From contig ATWE01000006.1 of NCBI GenBank assembly GCA_000421085.1, forward strand, positions 124,001-188,000: a stretch of 64,000 nucleotides of DNA, read 5' to 3'. The stretch's first letter is position 1. Every line of letters starts with the position of its first letter. The notes beneath the pieces were generated by a model, which was not told where the DNA came from, made no database searches, and was given only the letters and a program-made list of their open reading frames with translations. Made by a program: the position numbers and the translations under genes. Positions 8,186 through 20,900 of the stretch are shown here, in pieces. The stretch comes from Ensifer sp. USDA 6670. Lineage in GTDB: Bacteria > Pseudomonadota > Alphaproteobacteria > Rhizobiales > Rhizobiaceae.

Positions 8186-11100
8186 TCAGCTGTTCCGTTT
8201 CAGAAGCTCCCGGACCAGCCCGTCGGTAATCTCACCCGTCGGCTCCTGGCCGACCGATTTCTGAAATGCCTTGATCGCGGCAGTCGTCTTCTGACCTACC
8301 TGGCCGTCCGGCTTGCCGGCATCGAAGCCGTTATTGTTGAGGATCGCCTGGATGTTGCGAACGGCTCTGGTCATATCGACGGTGGCCGTCTTGATCGGCG
8401 GACCGACCCAGGCATCCGGGACCTCCACCGTGTTCGCTCCGGCGTCGAGAGGCTGAGCCTTCCAGGCGTCGACTTTTGCCTTGGCACTTGAAAGCTCCTC
8501 GGGCTTCAGCGCCTTGGCGATCTCGTCGCGCTTTTCTGCCGCATCCTTGTCACCGTCGCGGGCCGCGATAGCGAACCATTTGTAGGAAACTCCCAGATCG
8601 CGGGCCACACCGTCGCCACGCGCATAAAGGACGGCGAGGTTGAACTGGCTGTCGCGAACACCGAGATTGGCGGCTTTCTCGAACCATTTGGCCGCTTCGG
8701 CGAGATCCGGCGCGCCGTCCCGGCCGCCGGCGAGCATGACGGCGAGATTGTGGATCGCACTGGCATTGCCGGCCGCAGCCGCCTTGAGATAGAGCGCCTT
8801 GGCCCTTGCTGCGTCACGCTGAACGCCCGCGCCCTTCTCATAAAGGTTGGCGAGCCGGTACTCGGCCGGCACCACGCCGGCGTCGGCGGCGCGCTGATAC
8901 CATTTGACGGCTTCCGCCCGATCTTCCTCGACACCCCGCCCTTCCGTGAAGCGGGCGCCTATTTCGTAAAAGGCGAGAGGATCGCCGCCCTTGGCCGCGG
9001 TTACGAGCGCGGGCGGTCCGAAGCCCTCCGGCAGAACGATCTCGCTCATCTTGACCGGCTCAGCGGCTAAACTTTCTGAAGACGGCTGCAAGGTCGAGAT
9101 GGGTCCAGGCGTTTGTGCCTCCGCCGGCCTCATCAGGGCCGCCTGGCCGTCGCCAGCGCCACCAGTCCCCTTGTCAATCTTGCCGGCTTCGGCAGCGGGT
9201 GGCTGCGTTGGCGGTTGCTTTGCCGCTGTCGCCGGCGCATCCGTCTTCTCCGCACCAGCCGGAGCCCTCGGCTCTTCCCCAATTTTCGCGGGCGCTGCCG
9301 TTTGGACGACGCGCTCGACGGCGGCCTTCGGCTCCGCAACCTCTGCCTTGCGCTCGATCGCTGCAACCGGCGGAGCGCTCGGGGCTTCCTTGCCTTTCAG
9401 CACCGTGCTGACGAGGGGATAGGACATGATCGCGAGCAGCACGGCGCCGACCGCAATCAGGATCGGACGGCGGTGGCGGGCGAACGCGCCGCCAGCGGCG
9501 GATGGTGCCTTGCTTTCCTTGACGCGATTGAGCGTATCGGATTCCTCGACGGCCAGCTGCGCCGCGCGCCGCGCGGCAGCGATGAAGTCGGCCTTTTCGC
9601 CCTCGTTCGCGTCCTGCGCGCCGCGGGCCATCTGACCCGCACGGACACGCTCGAGTATCTTCTTGACGTCCGGCACGCCGGAGCCCGGTTCGAGAAGCTG
9701 ATTGGCGTCCTCGGGAGCGAGCATTTCGGAGGGGTCGATCGAGGGGGCGGGCTCGACCATCTGCCGCGCCTGGATCGGCATTGCCTCGTTCTGCTTCGGC
9801 GCGAAGCGCCGGGTCAGACCGGCAAGCAGGCTCGTCTTCGCCGCACGGGCCTCCACCTTGATCTCGCCGTCTTCGACCATTGCGACTTCGTCGGCATCAT
9901 TTGCCTCAGCTGCGGCCGCCACCGGTGCGTGGATGGAGGTTTCGCTTTCGGCCGCGAGCGCGTGTGCCGCGCGTTCCACGTCTTCGTCGCGTTCCGCCTT
10001 CGTCAAAGTGCCCGCGGCTTCGACGGGCGCAGCCTTGGGCATCGGAACATGAGAAACCGGGGGCTCCCGCTCTTCCAGCCGCTCCAGTTTCTCGGCGATA
10101 TGGACGAGCGTTTCATGCAGCGCTTCGAAGGTGCGTGCGGTCCGTTCGTCGCTCGAACGGCTGAGTTCCTCCAATGTACGTAGATCCTCGGCGAGCGCCG
10201 AGATCGCCGCCATGTCGGTGCTCGCCGCCATCTGCGGTGCGGTATTTCTGGAATATGCCTCCATCACCGCTTCCGCAGCCTGCCGGGCAGCCTCGATAAT
10301 GTATTCGTCGCTGGTCGCGAGATAGTCTTCCAGCGTGTTCATGCGGCTTTCGAATTCCGCGGGCACGCCTGCCGTCTCACCGTGCGACTGGCTGATCAGC
10401 GCCGAGAGATTTCCGATCTGAGCTTCGAGATTGCGCAGCGCCTGCCGGTCGTCGAAGGGCGCGGCATGCGTCTCCTCCAGGCGCTGGGCAATCCCTGCGA
10501 GGCGATCCTCGAGGCGATCGAAGCGCGTGTCCGCCGAGGGCTCGATATTGCGCGCAAGCCCATCGATACGGCGGGCGAGATCGTCGAGCCGTTCAGCCAA
10601 TGCGTCGGTGACGCTGTCGCCCGAAAGAGCTTCGATCTTCCGGGAAATGTCGGCAAGACGATCTGTAAGATCCGGCTCCGCGCCTTGCCGGCTGTGCTCC
10701 AGCACCGCGGAAAGCTGGTCCAGGCGCTCTTCCAAACGGGCCGCTGGCTTCTCGCCGGCAAGATCCTCTACGCGGGCTGCGAGCGCCTCGATCCGCGCAC
10801 CAAGGCCAGAGTCGAGAGGATTGGAGAGGGTGTCGATCTGCCGGGACAGATCGCCCAGCCTGTTCTCCAGACGATCAGCGAATGAACCGTCGGTGCCGGC
10901 CACGTTACGGCTGCCGGCGGCGATCGCCCGGCTGATCTCATCGAGCCGCTTGTCGAGATCGGCGAATTGCGGGGCCAGGCGCCGCTCGTCCGGCTGGATC
11001 TGGCGCCCGAGCATCTCGATCGCCTGGGCGACCGCGACGAGCTTGCTCTCGAGAACCTCGACTCCGGCGCCCCTGTCGAGCGAATTGATCTGCGCCTTGA

Positions 11101-11848
11101 TCTCGTCGAGCCGGTAGGCGAGCGCCACCAGCTCATCGTCGCGGTTCTGGTCGAAGGCGTTCAACCGGTCCTCGACGCCGGTCCAGCGGTTTTCCATGCG
11201 GCGCATGCTGTCTTCGCGAGCGAGGCCTTCGAGCATGGACCTCAGGTCATCGAATTCGATCCTGAGCGCATCGGCCTCGGCGGGCGAGGCCTGCCGGCCA
11301 AGTTCCTTGATGCCGGCCGAAAGCCGCTCGATATCGTGCCGCACATCCTCGGCGAAACGGCGGTCCTGGGCGGCTTCGGCCTTTATGCCGCGGATTTCCG
11401 AACGCAGCGCGTGCATCTCGCGGGACAGGCCGTCATCGAGATCGCGCTTCAGCTCATGCCTCAGTCCGACCAGCGCCTCGGCGATATCCGCTGCAGCCGA
11501 AGAGCGTCCCGATGGCGCAGCGGCTGCCTGAGAAGGCTGGTAGCGTGCCTCCGCCGCAAGGCGGGTCGGAGCGAGGCGATCGGAATCGCCCGGCGCAGCG
11601 CGTTGGCGCAGCGGCGACCGTTCGCGCGCCGCATTGAGCGCCCGCTGGCGGTCGATGATTTCGGAGACCGCCTCGCTTGGGGCCGGACGCGGCCGCTCCG
11701 GCTGCCGCGTCTCGCGGCTGACGCTGCTCATGAGTCCTTCGATGCGCGCTTCGAGCCCTTCGATGGTGCGGTTCAGGGCATCGAGCGACGGCCGGTCGCC
11801 ATAGGACGGACTGCCCATGCGCTGAGAAGTGGATCGCGATCCGTTCAT
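8186..11848 (-). CDS. podJ: PodJ-type polar organelle development / localization protein
   Basis: A 1220-residue bitopic protein. Residues 1 to about 780 are cytoplasmic, rich in Glu, Arg, Ala and Leu, with long coiled-coil stretches of repeated 'RLDEISRAI'/'LEDRLAGIAQRL' type heptads. One transmembrane helix lies near residues 793-815 ('ILIAVGAVLLAIMSYPLVSTV'), followed by a Pro/Ala-rich periplasmic linker. Sel1-like repeats lie at about 950-1115 ('AVKWYQRAADAGVVPAEYRLANLYEKG' type) and a peptidoglycan-binding domain at the C-terminus ('IQAILNNNGFDAGKPDGQVG'). This order is that of Caulobacter PodJ and S. meliloti PodJ1, which organise the old pole and the cell envelope. ATG 11848 follows a purine-rich SD. 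Confidence 0.88.
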   Translation of the reverse strand: MNGSRSTSQRMGSPSYGDRPSLDALNRTIEGLEARIEGLMSSVSRETRQPERPRPAPSEAVSEIIDRQRALNAARERSPLRQRAAPGDSDRLAPTRLAAEARYQPSQAAAAPSGRSSAAADIAEALVGLRHELKRDLDDGLSREMHALRSEIRGIKAEAAQDRRFAEDVRHDIERLSAGIKELGRQASPAEADALRIEFDDLRSMLEGLAREDSMRRMENRWTGVEDRLNAFDQNRDDELVALAYRLDEIKAQINSLDRGAGVEVLESKLVAVAQAIEMLGRQIQPDERRLAPQFADLDKRLDEISRAIAAGSRNVAGTDGSFADRLENRLGDLSRQIDTLSNPLDSGLGARIEALAARVEDLAGEKPAARLEERLDQLSAVLEHSRQGAEPDLTDRLADISRKIEALSGDSVTDALAERLDDLARRIDGLARNIEPSADTRFDRLEDRLAGIAQRLEETHAAPFDDRQALRNLEAQIGNLSALISQSHGETAGVPAEFESRMNTLEDYLATSDEYIIEAARQAAEAVMEAYSRNTAPQMAASTDMAAISALAEDLRTLEELSRSSDERTARTFEALHETLVHIAEKLERLEEREPPVSHVPMPKAAPVEAAGTLTKAERDEDVERAAHALAAESETSIHAPVAAAAEANDADEVAMVEDGEIKVEARAAKTSLLAGLTRRFAPKQNEAMPIQARQMVEPAPSIDPSEMLAPEDANQLLEPGSGVPDVKKILERVRAGQMARGAQDANEGEKADFIAAARRAAQLAVEESDTLNRVKESKAPSAAGGAFARHRRPILIAVGAVLLAIMSYPLVSTVLKGKEAPSAPPVAAIERKAEVAEPKAAVERVVQTAAPAKIGEEPRAPAGAEKTDAPATAAKQPPTQPPAAEAGKIDKGTGGAGDGQAALMRPAEAQTPGPISTLQPSSESLAAEPVKMSEIVLPEGFGPPALVTAAKGGDPLAFYEIGARFTEGRGVEEDRAEAVKWYQRAADAGVVPAEYRLANLYEKGAGVQRDAARAKALYLKAAAAGNASAIHNLAVMLAGGRDGAPDLAEAAKWFEKAANLGVRDSQFNLAVLYARGDGVARDLGVSYKWFAIAARDGDKDAAEKRDEIAKALKPEELSSAKAKVDAWKAQPLDAGANTVEVPDAWVGPPIKTATVDMTRAVRNIQAILNNNGFDAGKPDGQVGQKTTAAIKAFQKSVGQEPTGEITDGLVRELLKRNS

Positions 11849-12039
11849 TGCCTCTTCGCCCCTGTGTCGCTTTGGCCCTGTAAATTCGACCGTCACCGAA
11901 GCTGCCGAAGGAGCCCGGGCTTCCCCGGCTTTCGCCCCGACTTCGGCGGCACCGCCGATTTGGGCAAAGCCGCAACAGTGCAAAGACGGGACCGGTTGCA
12001 GCTTTGACCATCTCAAAGCGCACAATTCATTAAACGTGG

Positions 12040-12055
12040 TAAATAAGCCGTTAAC
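12040..12055. promoter_or_regulatory. Possible CtrA-like box between podJ and the fadE operon
   Basis: TAAA, 7 bp, TTAAC resembles the CtrA consensus TTAA-N7-TTAAC with one mismatch in the first half. A second TTAAC half-site lies at about 12067-12071. The 449-bp divergent space 11849-12297 is AT-rich here and also holds the operator at 12159-12190. podJ is a cell-cycle regulated gene in related bacteria, so CtrA control is plausible but not shown. Confidence 0.3.
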
Positions 12056-12158
12056 CGATCCGATTTTTAACGATTTATTGTCGCCCGACCCGCCGCCACC
12101 CTGGCTAGGATGGCTAATTTAGGCGGCGGGCCGCAGGAGCGAAACTTTCGCATTGCGG

Positions 12159-12190
12159 GAATTTTGACGTTTACGCAAACGTCAAAATTC
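12159..12190. promoter_or_regulatory. Operator-like perfect palindrome before the fadE-fadA-fadB operon (site 1 of 3)
   Basis: Arms of 14 bp (12159-12172 and 12177-12190) are perfect complements around a 4-bp centre. The core reads TTGACGTTTACG then CAAACGTCAA. The same core stands before the nitronate monooxygenase (47049-47080) and fadD (53739-53760). It lies about 108 bp upstream of the fadE start. The sequence style resembles sites reported for MerR-family LiuR regulators of fatty-acid and branched-chain amino-acid degradation; that link is from memory and unverified. Confidence 0.75.
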
Positions 12191-12297
12191 GATAGCATCC
12201 TTCCAAGTCGCACACCGTCACCGGTGCGCGCTCGACACAGTGGGAAGCGGGTCTGCCGTGCGGCGCGGCCCGAAAGGACATCAAGGCGAGGAAAAGC

Positions 12298-14094
12298 ATG
12301 CCCATCTACAAGGCTCCGGTCGACGACACCCTGTTCATCCTCAACGACGTGCTCGGCATCGAGCGCTACCACAATCTCCCGGGCTTTGCGGATGCGACGC
12401 CGGACACGACGGCCGCGATCCTCGGCGAGGCCGCAAAGCTCGCAGAAGAGGTCCTCTTCCCGATCAATCTTTCCGGCGACCAGGAGGGCTGCAAGCGTCA
12501 CGAGGACGGCTCCGTCACCGTGCCTGACGGCTTCAAGGAAGCCTATGATCTTTATCGCGAAGGCGGCTGGCTTGGCCTTGCCGCGCCGGAAGAATTCGGC
12601 GGTCAGGGCCTGCCCTACACGCTCCACACCGCCGTCGGCGAATTCATGTCCGCGGCCAACATGTCGCTTATGATGTATCCGGGCCTGACGCAGGGGGCGA
12701 TCGCGGCGATCCTGGTGCACGGTTCCGAGGAACAGAAGCGGGCCTATCTGCCCAAAATGGTCGACGGCACCTGGACCGGCACGATGAACCTGACGGAGCC
12801 CCATTGCGGCACCGACCTCGGCCTGCTGCGCACCAAGGCCGTGCCGAACGGCGACGGTTCCTACAGGATCTCCGGCCAGAAGATCTTCATCTCCGCCGGC
12901 GAGCACAACATGGCGGAGAATGTCGTCCACCTGGTGCTGGCGCGCATCGAGGGCGCGCCTGATGGTGTAAAGGGCATCTCGCTGTTCATCGTGCCGAAAT
13001 TCACGCTCGACGCCAGCGGCGAGCCGGGCGAACGCAACGGCGTTTCCTGCGGTGCGATCGAACACAAGATGGGCATCCACGGCAACGCGACCTGCGTCAT
13101 GAATTATGACGATGCGACCGGCTATCTGATCGGCACGGAGAACAAGGGCCTCAGCGCCATGTTCGTGATGATGAACGAGGCCCGGCTTGCCGTCGGCATG
13201 CAGGGGCTTTCGATCGCCGAAGTCGCTTATCAGAACGCTGCGAACTACGCGCGCGAACGCATCCAGGGCCGCTCCCTCTCCGGCCCCAAGGCGCCGGACA
13301 AGAAGGCCGACCCGATCATCGTCCACCCGGACATCCGCCGCACGCTGATGACGATCAAGGCGTTCAACGAAGGCGGCCGCGCCTTCACGCTCTGGACGGC
13401 GCTGAAGTCGGACATCGCCCATCGTTCAGACAGCGAAGAGGAGCGTCAGGCGGCGGACGACGTCCTCAGCCTCATGACGCCGATCCTCAAGGGCGTGCTG
13501 ACGGACAAGGGCTTCGATCATGCGGTGATGGCGCAGCAGGTCTTCGGCGGCCACGGCTATATCGAAGAGCACGGCATGAGCCAGTATGTGCGCGACGCCC
13601 GCATCGCCATGATCTACGAGGGTGCCAACGGCATCCAGGCGCTCGACCTGGTCGGCCGCAAGCTCGCGATGAACGGCGGCCGCGCCGTCATGGCTCTGTT
13701 CAAGGAGATCGGCGACTTCTGCGAAGAAAACCGCGGCGACGAAAAGCTCTCCGGCTACACCAAGGCCTTGAAGAAAGGGCTGAACGACCTGCAGGCGGCG
13801 ACTATGTGGTTCATGCAGAACGCCATGGCCAAGCCCGACAATGCCGGAGCCGGCTCGAACGACTATATGCATCTCTTCGGCCTCGTCGTCCTCGGCTATA
13901 TGTGGGCGAAGATGGCCAAGACCGCGGAGGAGAAGCTTGCCGCTGGCGAAACGCAGCGCGCGGACTATCTCAAGAACAAGCTGATCACGGCGAGGTTCTT
14001 CATGGAGCGCATCCTGCCTGAAACGGCGCTGCGCAAGATCCGCATCGAAACCGGCGCCGACACGATGATGGCGCTGGACGCGGCCGCGTTCTGA
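12298..14094 (+). CDS. Acyl-CoA dehydrogenase, large type with extra C-terminal domain
   Basis: A 598-residue flavoprotein of the acyl-CoA dehydrogenase family. It is longer than the usual 380-residue enzymes because of an N-terminal extension and a C-terminal helical domain after about residue 460. '[10 protein letters not shown]' is the FAD/substrate loop, and '[19 protein letters not shown]' near residue 437 contains the expected catalytic-region Glu. It would oxidise acyl-CoA to 2-enoyl-CoA in the cytosol. It is the first gene of an operon with a thiolase and FadB, so a beta-oxidation role is likely. DmdC-type methylmercaptopropionyl-CoA dehydrogenases belong to the same subgroup, so substrate assignment is open. 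The start ATG 12298 follows an AAGGCGAGGAAA SD region. Confidence 0.88.
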   Translation: MPIYKAPVDDTLFILNDVLGIERYHNLPGFADATPDTTAAILGEAAKLAEEVLFPINLSGDQEGCKRHEDGSVTVPDGFKEAYDLYREGGWLGLAAPEEFGGQGLPYTLHTAVGEFMSAANMSLMMYPGLTQGAIAAILVHGSEEQKRAYLPKMVDGTWTGTMNLTEPHCGTDLGLLRTKAVPNGDGSYRISGQKIFISAGEHNMAENVVHLVLARIEGAPDGVKGISLFIVPKFTLDASGEPGERNGVSCGAIEHKMGIHGNATCVMNYDDATGYLIGTENKGLSAMFVMMNEARLAVGMQGLSIAEVAYQNAANYARERIQGRSLSGPKAPDKKADPIIVHPDIRRTLMTIKAFNEGGRAFTLWTALKSDIAHRSDSEEERQAADDVLSLMTPILKGVLTDKGFDHAVMAQQVFGGHGYIEEHGMSQYVRDARIAMIYEGANGIQALDLVGRKLAMNGGRAVMALFKEIGDFCEENRGDEKLSGYTKALKKGLNDLQAATMWFMQNAMAKPDNAGAGSNDYMHLFGLVVLGYMWAKMAKTAEEKLAAGETQRADYLKNKLITARFFMERILPETALRKIRIETGADTMMALDAAAF

Positions 14095-14201
14095 TTTCAG
14101 ACTGGAGCCGGATCGTAAGCGAGAAGCGGTCTTCCGCGCGAATCCCGCTCCGATTGATAATGCGCGGCCCGAGGAAACGCCGCCGAAAGGGAGAACAAGA
14201 G

Positions 14202-15410
<1,209 letters not shown>

Positions 15411-15431
15411 TCCGATCCCGGGAGAGAGAAT

Positions 15432-17645
15432 ATGTCTTACACGAACTTCAAGATCGAAACCGACGCCGATGGCATTGCGCTGGTCACCTGGGACATGCCC
15501 GACAAGTCGATGAACGTCTTCACCGAAGAGGTGATGAAGGAACTCGACGCCATTATCGATCAGACGACCGCAGATCCTGCCGTCAAGGGCGTGGTCATCA
15601 CCTCCGGCAAATCCTCCTTCTCCGGAGGTGCCGACCTTTCGATGATCAAGTCGATGTTCACCTTCCAGGCCGAGGAAAAGAAGAAGGACCCGGAAAACGC
15701 GGGCCGGAAACTCTTCGACCTCGTCGGCCGGATGACCGGTCTCTTCCGCAAGCTCGAAACCTCGGGCAAGCCCTGGGTGTCGGCCATCAACGGCACCTGC
15801 ATGGGCGGCGCATTCGAGATGTCGCTCGCCTGCCACGGCCGCGTTGCTTCCAATGCGAAATCGGTGAAGATCGCACTTCCCGAAGTCAAGGTCGGCATTT
15901 TCCCGGGCGCCGGCGGCACCCAGCGCGTTCCGCGGCTGACCAATACGCAGGACGCGCTGCAAATGATGACGACCGGCTCCTCGCTGACGCCGGCGCGGGC
16001 AAAGGCCATGGGGCTCGTCCACGAGGTGGTCGATCCGGACAAGCTGATCGAGGCTGCAAGGGCGATGATCAGGAACGGCCTGAAGCCGGTGCAGCCCTGG
16101 GACGAGAAGGGCTTCAAGCTGCCGGGCGGCGGCATCTGGACGCCAGCCTCCGCGCAGCTCTGGCCGGCGGCCTCCGGCATCCTGCGCCGCGAGACCTACG
16201 GAAATTACCCCGGCGCGATTGCGATCCTGAAATGTGTCTATGAGGGACTGCAGGTTCCCTTCGATACGGCATTGAAGATCGAGCAGCGCTATTTCACCGA
16301 AATCCTGCAGACGACCGAAGCCTTCTCGATGATCCGGTCGCTGTTCGTCTCGATGCAGGAACTCGGTAAGGGCGCTCGCCGGCCGGCCGGGGTACCGAAG
16401 GCCGAGCTCAAGAAAGTCGGCGTCGTCGGCGCCGGTTTCATGGGCGCCTCGATCGCCTATGTAACCGCGGCGGGCGGCATCCCCGTCACTCTCATCGACC
16501 GCGACATGGAAGCTGCCGAAAAGGGCAAGACGCATTCGGAAGGCCTGGTCAAGGACGCGATCGGTAAGGGACGATTGACCAAGGAGGAAGGCGAGGCGCT
16601 GCTTTCGCGCATCGCACCTTCGGCGGACTACGGCGATCTCAAGGATGCCGGCCTCGTCATCGAGGCGGTCTTCGAGGACCGGCAGGTAAAGAAGGACGTG
16701 ATCGAGAAGGTCGAAGCGGTGATCGCCGAGGACGCGATCTTCGCCTCCAACACCTCGACGCTGCCGATCACCGGCCTTGCCAGGAATTCAAAACGCCCGG
16801 ACCGGTTCATCGGCATTCATTTCTTCTCGCCGGTCGAGAAAATGATGCTGACGGAGGTGATCCTCGGCAAGGAGACCGGAGACCGCGCGCTGGCAATCGC
16901 GCTCGACTATGTCGCGGCGATCAGGAAAACGCCGATCGTCGTCAACGACACGCGCGGCTTCTACGTCAATCGCTGCGTCTTCCGATATATCCACGAGGCA
17001 TATGACATGCTGATCGAGGGTGTGCCTCCGGCGATGATCGAGAACGCCGCCAAGATGGCCGGCATGCCGGTCGGACCGCTGTCGCTCAACGACGAGGTGG
17101 CGATCGACCTCAGCCAGAAGATCCTGAAGGGGACCGTTGCCGATCTCGGCGAGAAGGCCGTCGATCCCGGACACATGGCGCTGATCGACAAGATGGTCGA
17201 CGAGCTCGACCGGCGCGGCCGCAAGAACGGCAAGGGCTTCTACGAATACCCGGCAAAGCCGGCCAGGAAATATCTCTGGCCGGGCTTGAAGGAGCTCTAC
17301 CCCCAGAAGAATGCCGGCGAGATCGAGGTCGGCGTGCTCAAGCAGCGCCTGCTCGTGACGATCGCACTCGAAGCCGCCCGCACGATCGAGGAAGGCATCG
17401 TCACCGACCCTCGCGAAGCCGATGTCGGCTCGATCCTCGGCTTCGGCTTCGCGCCCTACACCGGCGGCACGCTCTCCTACATCGACGGCATGGGCGCGAA
17501 AGCCTTCGTCGAGCTTTGCGAAAAGCTCGCCGCGGGCTATGGCGACCACTTCCGGCCGACGCCGCTTCTGAAGGAGATGGCGGAAAAGGGCGAGACCTTC
17601 TACGGGCGCTTCGACCCTTATGGCGCGGGGCAGAAGGCGGCATAG
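15432..17645 (+). CDS. fadB: Fatty acid oxidation complex alpha subunit: enoyl-CoA hydratase / 3-hydroxyacyl-CoA dehydrogenase
   Basis: A 737-residue bifunctional enzyme. The N-terminal crotonase domain (about 1-300) shows '[12 protein letters not shown]' and '[10 protein letters not shown]', with the oxyanion-hole region '[19 protein letters not shown]'. The NAD-binding Rossmann motif '[16 protein letters not shown]' starts near residue 328, and the dehydrogenase His lies in '[15 protein letters not shown]' near 461. It hydrates 2-enoyl-CoA and oxidises the 3-hydroxyacyl-CoA, feeding the FadA thiolase encoded just upstream. The SD GGGAGAG precedes ATG 15432. A GC-rich hairpin with a T-rich tail follows the stop. 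Confidence 0.93.
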   Translation: MSYTNFKIETDADGIALVTWDMPDKSMNVFTEEVMKELDAIIDQTTADPAVKGVVITSGKSSFSGGADLSMIKSMFTFQAEEKKKDPENAGRKLFDLVGRMTGLFRKLETSGKPWVSAINGTCMGGAFEMSLACHGRVASNAKSVKIALPEVKVGIFPGAGGTQRVPRLTNTQDALQMMTTGSSLTPARAKAMGLVHEVVDPDKLIEAARAMIRNGLKPVQPWDEKGFKLPGGGIWTPASAQLWPAASGILRRETYGNYPGAIAILKCVYEGLQVPFDTALKIEQRYFTEILQTTEAFSMIRSLFVSMQELGKGARRPAGVPKAELKKVGVVGAGFMGASIAYVTAAGGIPVTLIDRDMEAAEKGKTHSEGLVKDAIGKGRLTKEEGEALLSRIAPSADYGDLKDAGLVIEAVFEDRQVKKDVIEKVEAVIAEDAIFASNTSTLPITGLARNSKRPDRFIGIHFFSPVEKMMLTEVILGKETGDRALAIALDYVAAIRKTPIVVNDTRGFYVNRCVFRYIHEAYDMLIEGVPPAMIENAAKMAGMPVGPLSLNDEVAIDLSQKILKGTVADLGEKAVDPGHMALIDKMVDELDRRGRKNGKGFYEYPAKPARKYLWPGLKELYPQKNAGEIEVGVLKQRLLVTIALEAARTIEEGIVTDPREADVGSILGFGFAPYTGGTLSYIDGMGAKAFVELCEKLAAGYGDHFRPTPLLKEMAEKGETFYGRFDPYGAGQKAA

Positions 17646-17673
17646 CAGGTCTTCCATTCGCCGAGAAGGTCAT

Positions 17674-17703
17674 GGGCCGCTCCTGGAGCGGCCCATTTTC
17701 TTT
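17674..17703 (+). terminator. Rho-independent terminator after fadB
   Basis: GGGCCGCTCC (17674-17683) pairs with GGAGCGGCCC (17685-17694), with the innermost bases forming the loop. It is followed by ATTTTCTTT. It lies 29 bp after the fadB stop and closes the beta-oxidation operon. Confidence 0.8.
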
Positions 17704-17954
17704 ATGTCTGCCGCCGATGTAATAAACTTATTTTTGTATAAGTAACAAAACGTATATCTCATCGCTGTGTGCGGTGCGGAGAGGTCGCTGCATCCCACTC
17801 CAAAGTCGAAGGAAGATCACGGTTGTTTCTTGGCATCCCAGTCGCAAGCTTTTGGGTGGCTTTATTGGAAATGTAGCATCTCATCGGCGGCGGTAAGGAA
17901 ATACCCTTGGCTCCATTGTGCGATTCGAAATTGCAATCCCTTACGCAGGGAAAC
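17704..17954. other. AT-rich region before the autotransporter gene
   Basis: This stretch is markedly AT-rich compared with the rest of the window (for example 'gtaataaacttatttttgta' near 17717) and is likely to hold the autotransporter promoter. I see no defined operator and no gene in it. An in-frame TTG at 17907 with an upstream AAGGA is an alternative start for the next gene. Confidence 0.4.
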
Positions 17955-20900
17955 GTGAAACATTCTTCGACAAAGGGTAAAAGGCCAATCTCCGTGGCTG
18001 CTGCTGTGGCGCCGGCGATCATTGCGACGGTGTTCGTTGCGGTCTATGTCACCGAATCTTCGGCGGCATGCGTCGAGGGCACGCGAGTCGAGGCCAACGA
18101 AGGCTCAAGCTGCAGTTCCGCCGCGACAAGCTTCAGCCATCCCAACCAATCTGCAGTCAGAGCGTCAGACAGGGGGTCATTGCTGACGCTGACCGCACCT
18201 AATGTCGCGGCTGAAACCACTGCCAGGGGCGTAAACGTCGTCAATGCCGACGAGGGGCAAATTACCTTCGAAGGCAATGTTGCGGTTCGCCGCCACACGT
18301 CCAATCGCAACGCAAATGGCGTCGTTGCGCGCGGCGGCTCCGCCAGCGTCACGGTCAAAGGCGACGCTTCGATTGACCTCGCAGTACCGGGCACTTCGGT
18401 CGGGCTGGTTGCAGCAGAAGGTGGCTCCATCCGGATAGATGGTCTCACCACGATCGATATAGATGCCGCACTGGCGACCTACGGGACCGGAATCAGGTCC
18501 ACATCGGACGCAGACGAAAGCGATGAACTGCAGGCGGGCTCATCGCTGATTACTCTCGACGGCCTGCGACTCAACGTCGGCGGGACGACCAACGCGTTCG
18601 GTTTGTCGGCCCAAGGCAATCTCGACAACGCCATTGTCGTAACGGGCGACGTCTTCGAGATTACGACGTCCGGCGGAGTGGGTGTCTTCGCCGCCAGCGG
18701 CGGCAAGATTTTTATCGACCCGGCCGGCGGTTCGGGATCGGCCGATAACAACTCCCTGGTGGTCTTCGGCACACCAGGGGCGGCCGTGCAAACAGACGGG
18801 AACGGCGCAAGCGCGCTGGTAAGCCGCTCTACCTCGGGCAATGCAAGATTAGTGATACGCGGTGGCCGGATCTCCACAGGCACCAGCGCCGCCGCGGCCG
18901 ACGCCGAGGGGATCTACGCGCTGGTAAACGGCGGCAACGGTTCTGCGACCATTCTCTTCGAGGACGGAACGGTCACTACCAACGGGTATAATTCCGACGG
19001 CATCGTCGCGCACAACGATGTGGATTCCGGATTCGGTTCTGCGACGGCGATCATGAACGGCGGAAGCGTCACGACGAGCGGCGATGGTTCCGCGGGCGTC
19101 CTGGCACAGGCGGGCGGATTTTCGATCAGCGATCTGAAGCTGAATCAGTCGGACGGTAATGCGCGTGTCGTACAGTCCGGAGGTGTCATCAGGACGAGTG
19201 GCGGCGTGGGACCGTTCGGCATCGAAAGCAGTTCCGCGATTTTGGCACTCGCGATCGGCCCAGGCCTAGCGTCCATCGCACAGACCGGCGGCACGGCTGA
19301 AGCGACCGGAGACAAAGTGGCCGCTCTGCACGCCGAATCGTTTGGATCCGTGGAAGTCGTTCAGTCAAAAGATGCCCGTGCAACCGCGACAGGCATCGAA
19401 TCGAGCGGCATCTTTGTCTCGGCGGGTCCGAGATTCACCGTTAGTGCCGCCGGACTCGTTCAGGGTGGACAGGAAGGACAGGAAGGACAGGGCGCCGGCA
19501 TACAAGTGGTACGCACCCGAAATCCTGGGTTCGTCGGTACGGTCACAGGTACTATTAGCATTGCAGAGACAGGCATCGTCGAAGCGATGTCGGGCATTGC
19601 CATTCTGGAGGAAGGCGAAAACGAGACGCGGGTGCAAAATTCGGGTCGGATCTATGGCGATATCGATTTGACGGGCGGCAGCGACCAGGTCCTGCTGGAT
19701 TCGAGCAGTGTCACTCGGGGCCGGGTATTGCTGGGCGACGGCTCCGATGAAACCCATGTTTCGAGCGGAGCGGATATCTCCAACGTTTCCCTTTTCGACG
19801 GGGGGGATGACGTGGAGGCTGCCGATGGCTTCATCGACTCTCTGACTTTCGCGGGCGGGATGCGGTCGGTAGACGGGACGACACTGACGAACTGGGAACG
19901 CGTCTCGATAACCGACATGGCGGACTTAACTCTGACCGGAGATCTCGCGACCGGCATGGGAACCGGCGAAACAGGACAAAGCGGTCTTTTCATCGAAGAC
20001 GGTTCGGTTTTGAGGATTGGCGGCGGAGCGGCGATTTCGCGCAGGATAACGGGAGATCTGATAAATCAAGGGGCGATCAACCTTCAGAATATGGCGGCCG
20101 GCGACAGCCTGACAGCGACTGGAAACTATGCTGCCGCCTCGGATCTTCTGATCGACACCTATCTTGGAGACGACACTTCCCCTTCGGACCTGCTTGTCGT
20201 CGGCGGCGATACGAGCGGGGCAACTGCGCTGTTCGTAAACAATACCGGCGGGCCCGGCGCGCAGACAAACGCCGGTATCATGGTCGTGGATGTCGGCGGC
20301 GCGTCGAATGGCACCTTTGCCTTGGACAATTCCGACTACGTCTTCGAGGAAACCGGAGAGAGGGCGATCATTGCCGGGGCTTATGGCTACGTGCTTCGGA
20401 AGATCGGGGGAGACTGGTTCCTGCAGTCGAGCTTCGTTCGTAACGAACCCCCACCGGATCCGGAGCCCGTCGATCCGGGGACCGTCGATCCGGTGCCCGT
20501 CGATCCGGAGACCGTCGACCCGGAGACCGTCGATCCGGAGACCGTTGATCCGGAGACCGTCGATCCGGAGACCGTCGATCCGGAGACCGTCGAACTGCCA
20601 ATTTACCAGCCGGGCGTACCGCTCTATGAGAGCTACCCAGGGGCCATGCTCGGCTTTGTGGATCTGCCGACATTGCGTCAACGTGTCGGCGATCGCTACT
20701 GCATGGAGACGAATGCTGGCGCATGGGCGGCCGGGGCCTCGGCCAACAGAGGCCCGACTTGCACGAACGGACAACCGGTCTGGATGCGCGTTGCGGGGTG
20801 GCTCGCACAATCCAAACCGCAGCGAAGCACGAGCGGCGCGATCTACGACGAAAGCCGCTGGATGCTTCAGTCCGGCTTCGATGCTCTTTTGAGCGAGAAC

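Noticed and set aside
20469-20593. Regular short repeats that might suggest a CRISPR array
   Set aside because: The 15-bp units are directly adjacent with no spacers, stay in frame, and code for a Pro-rich linker.
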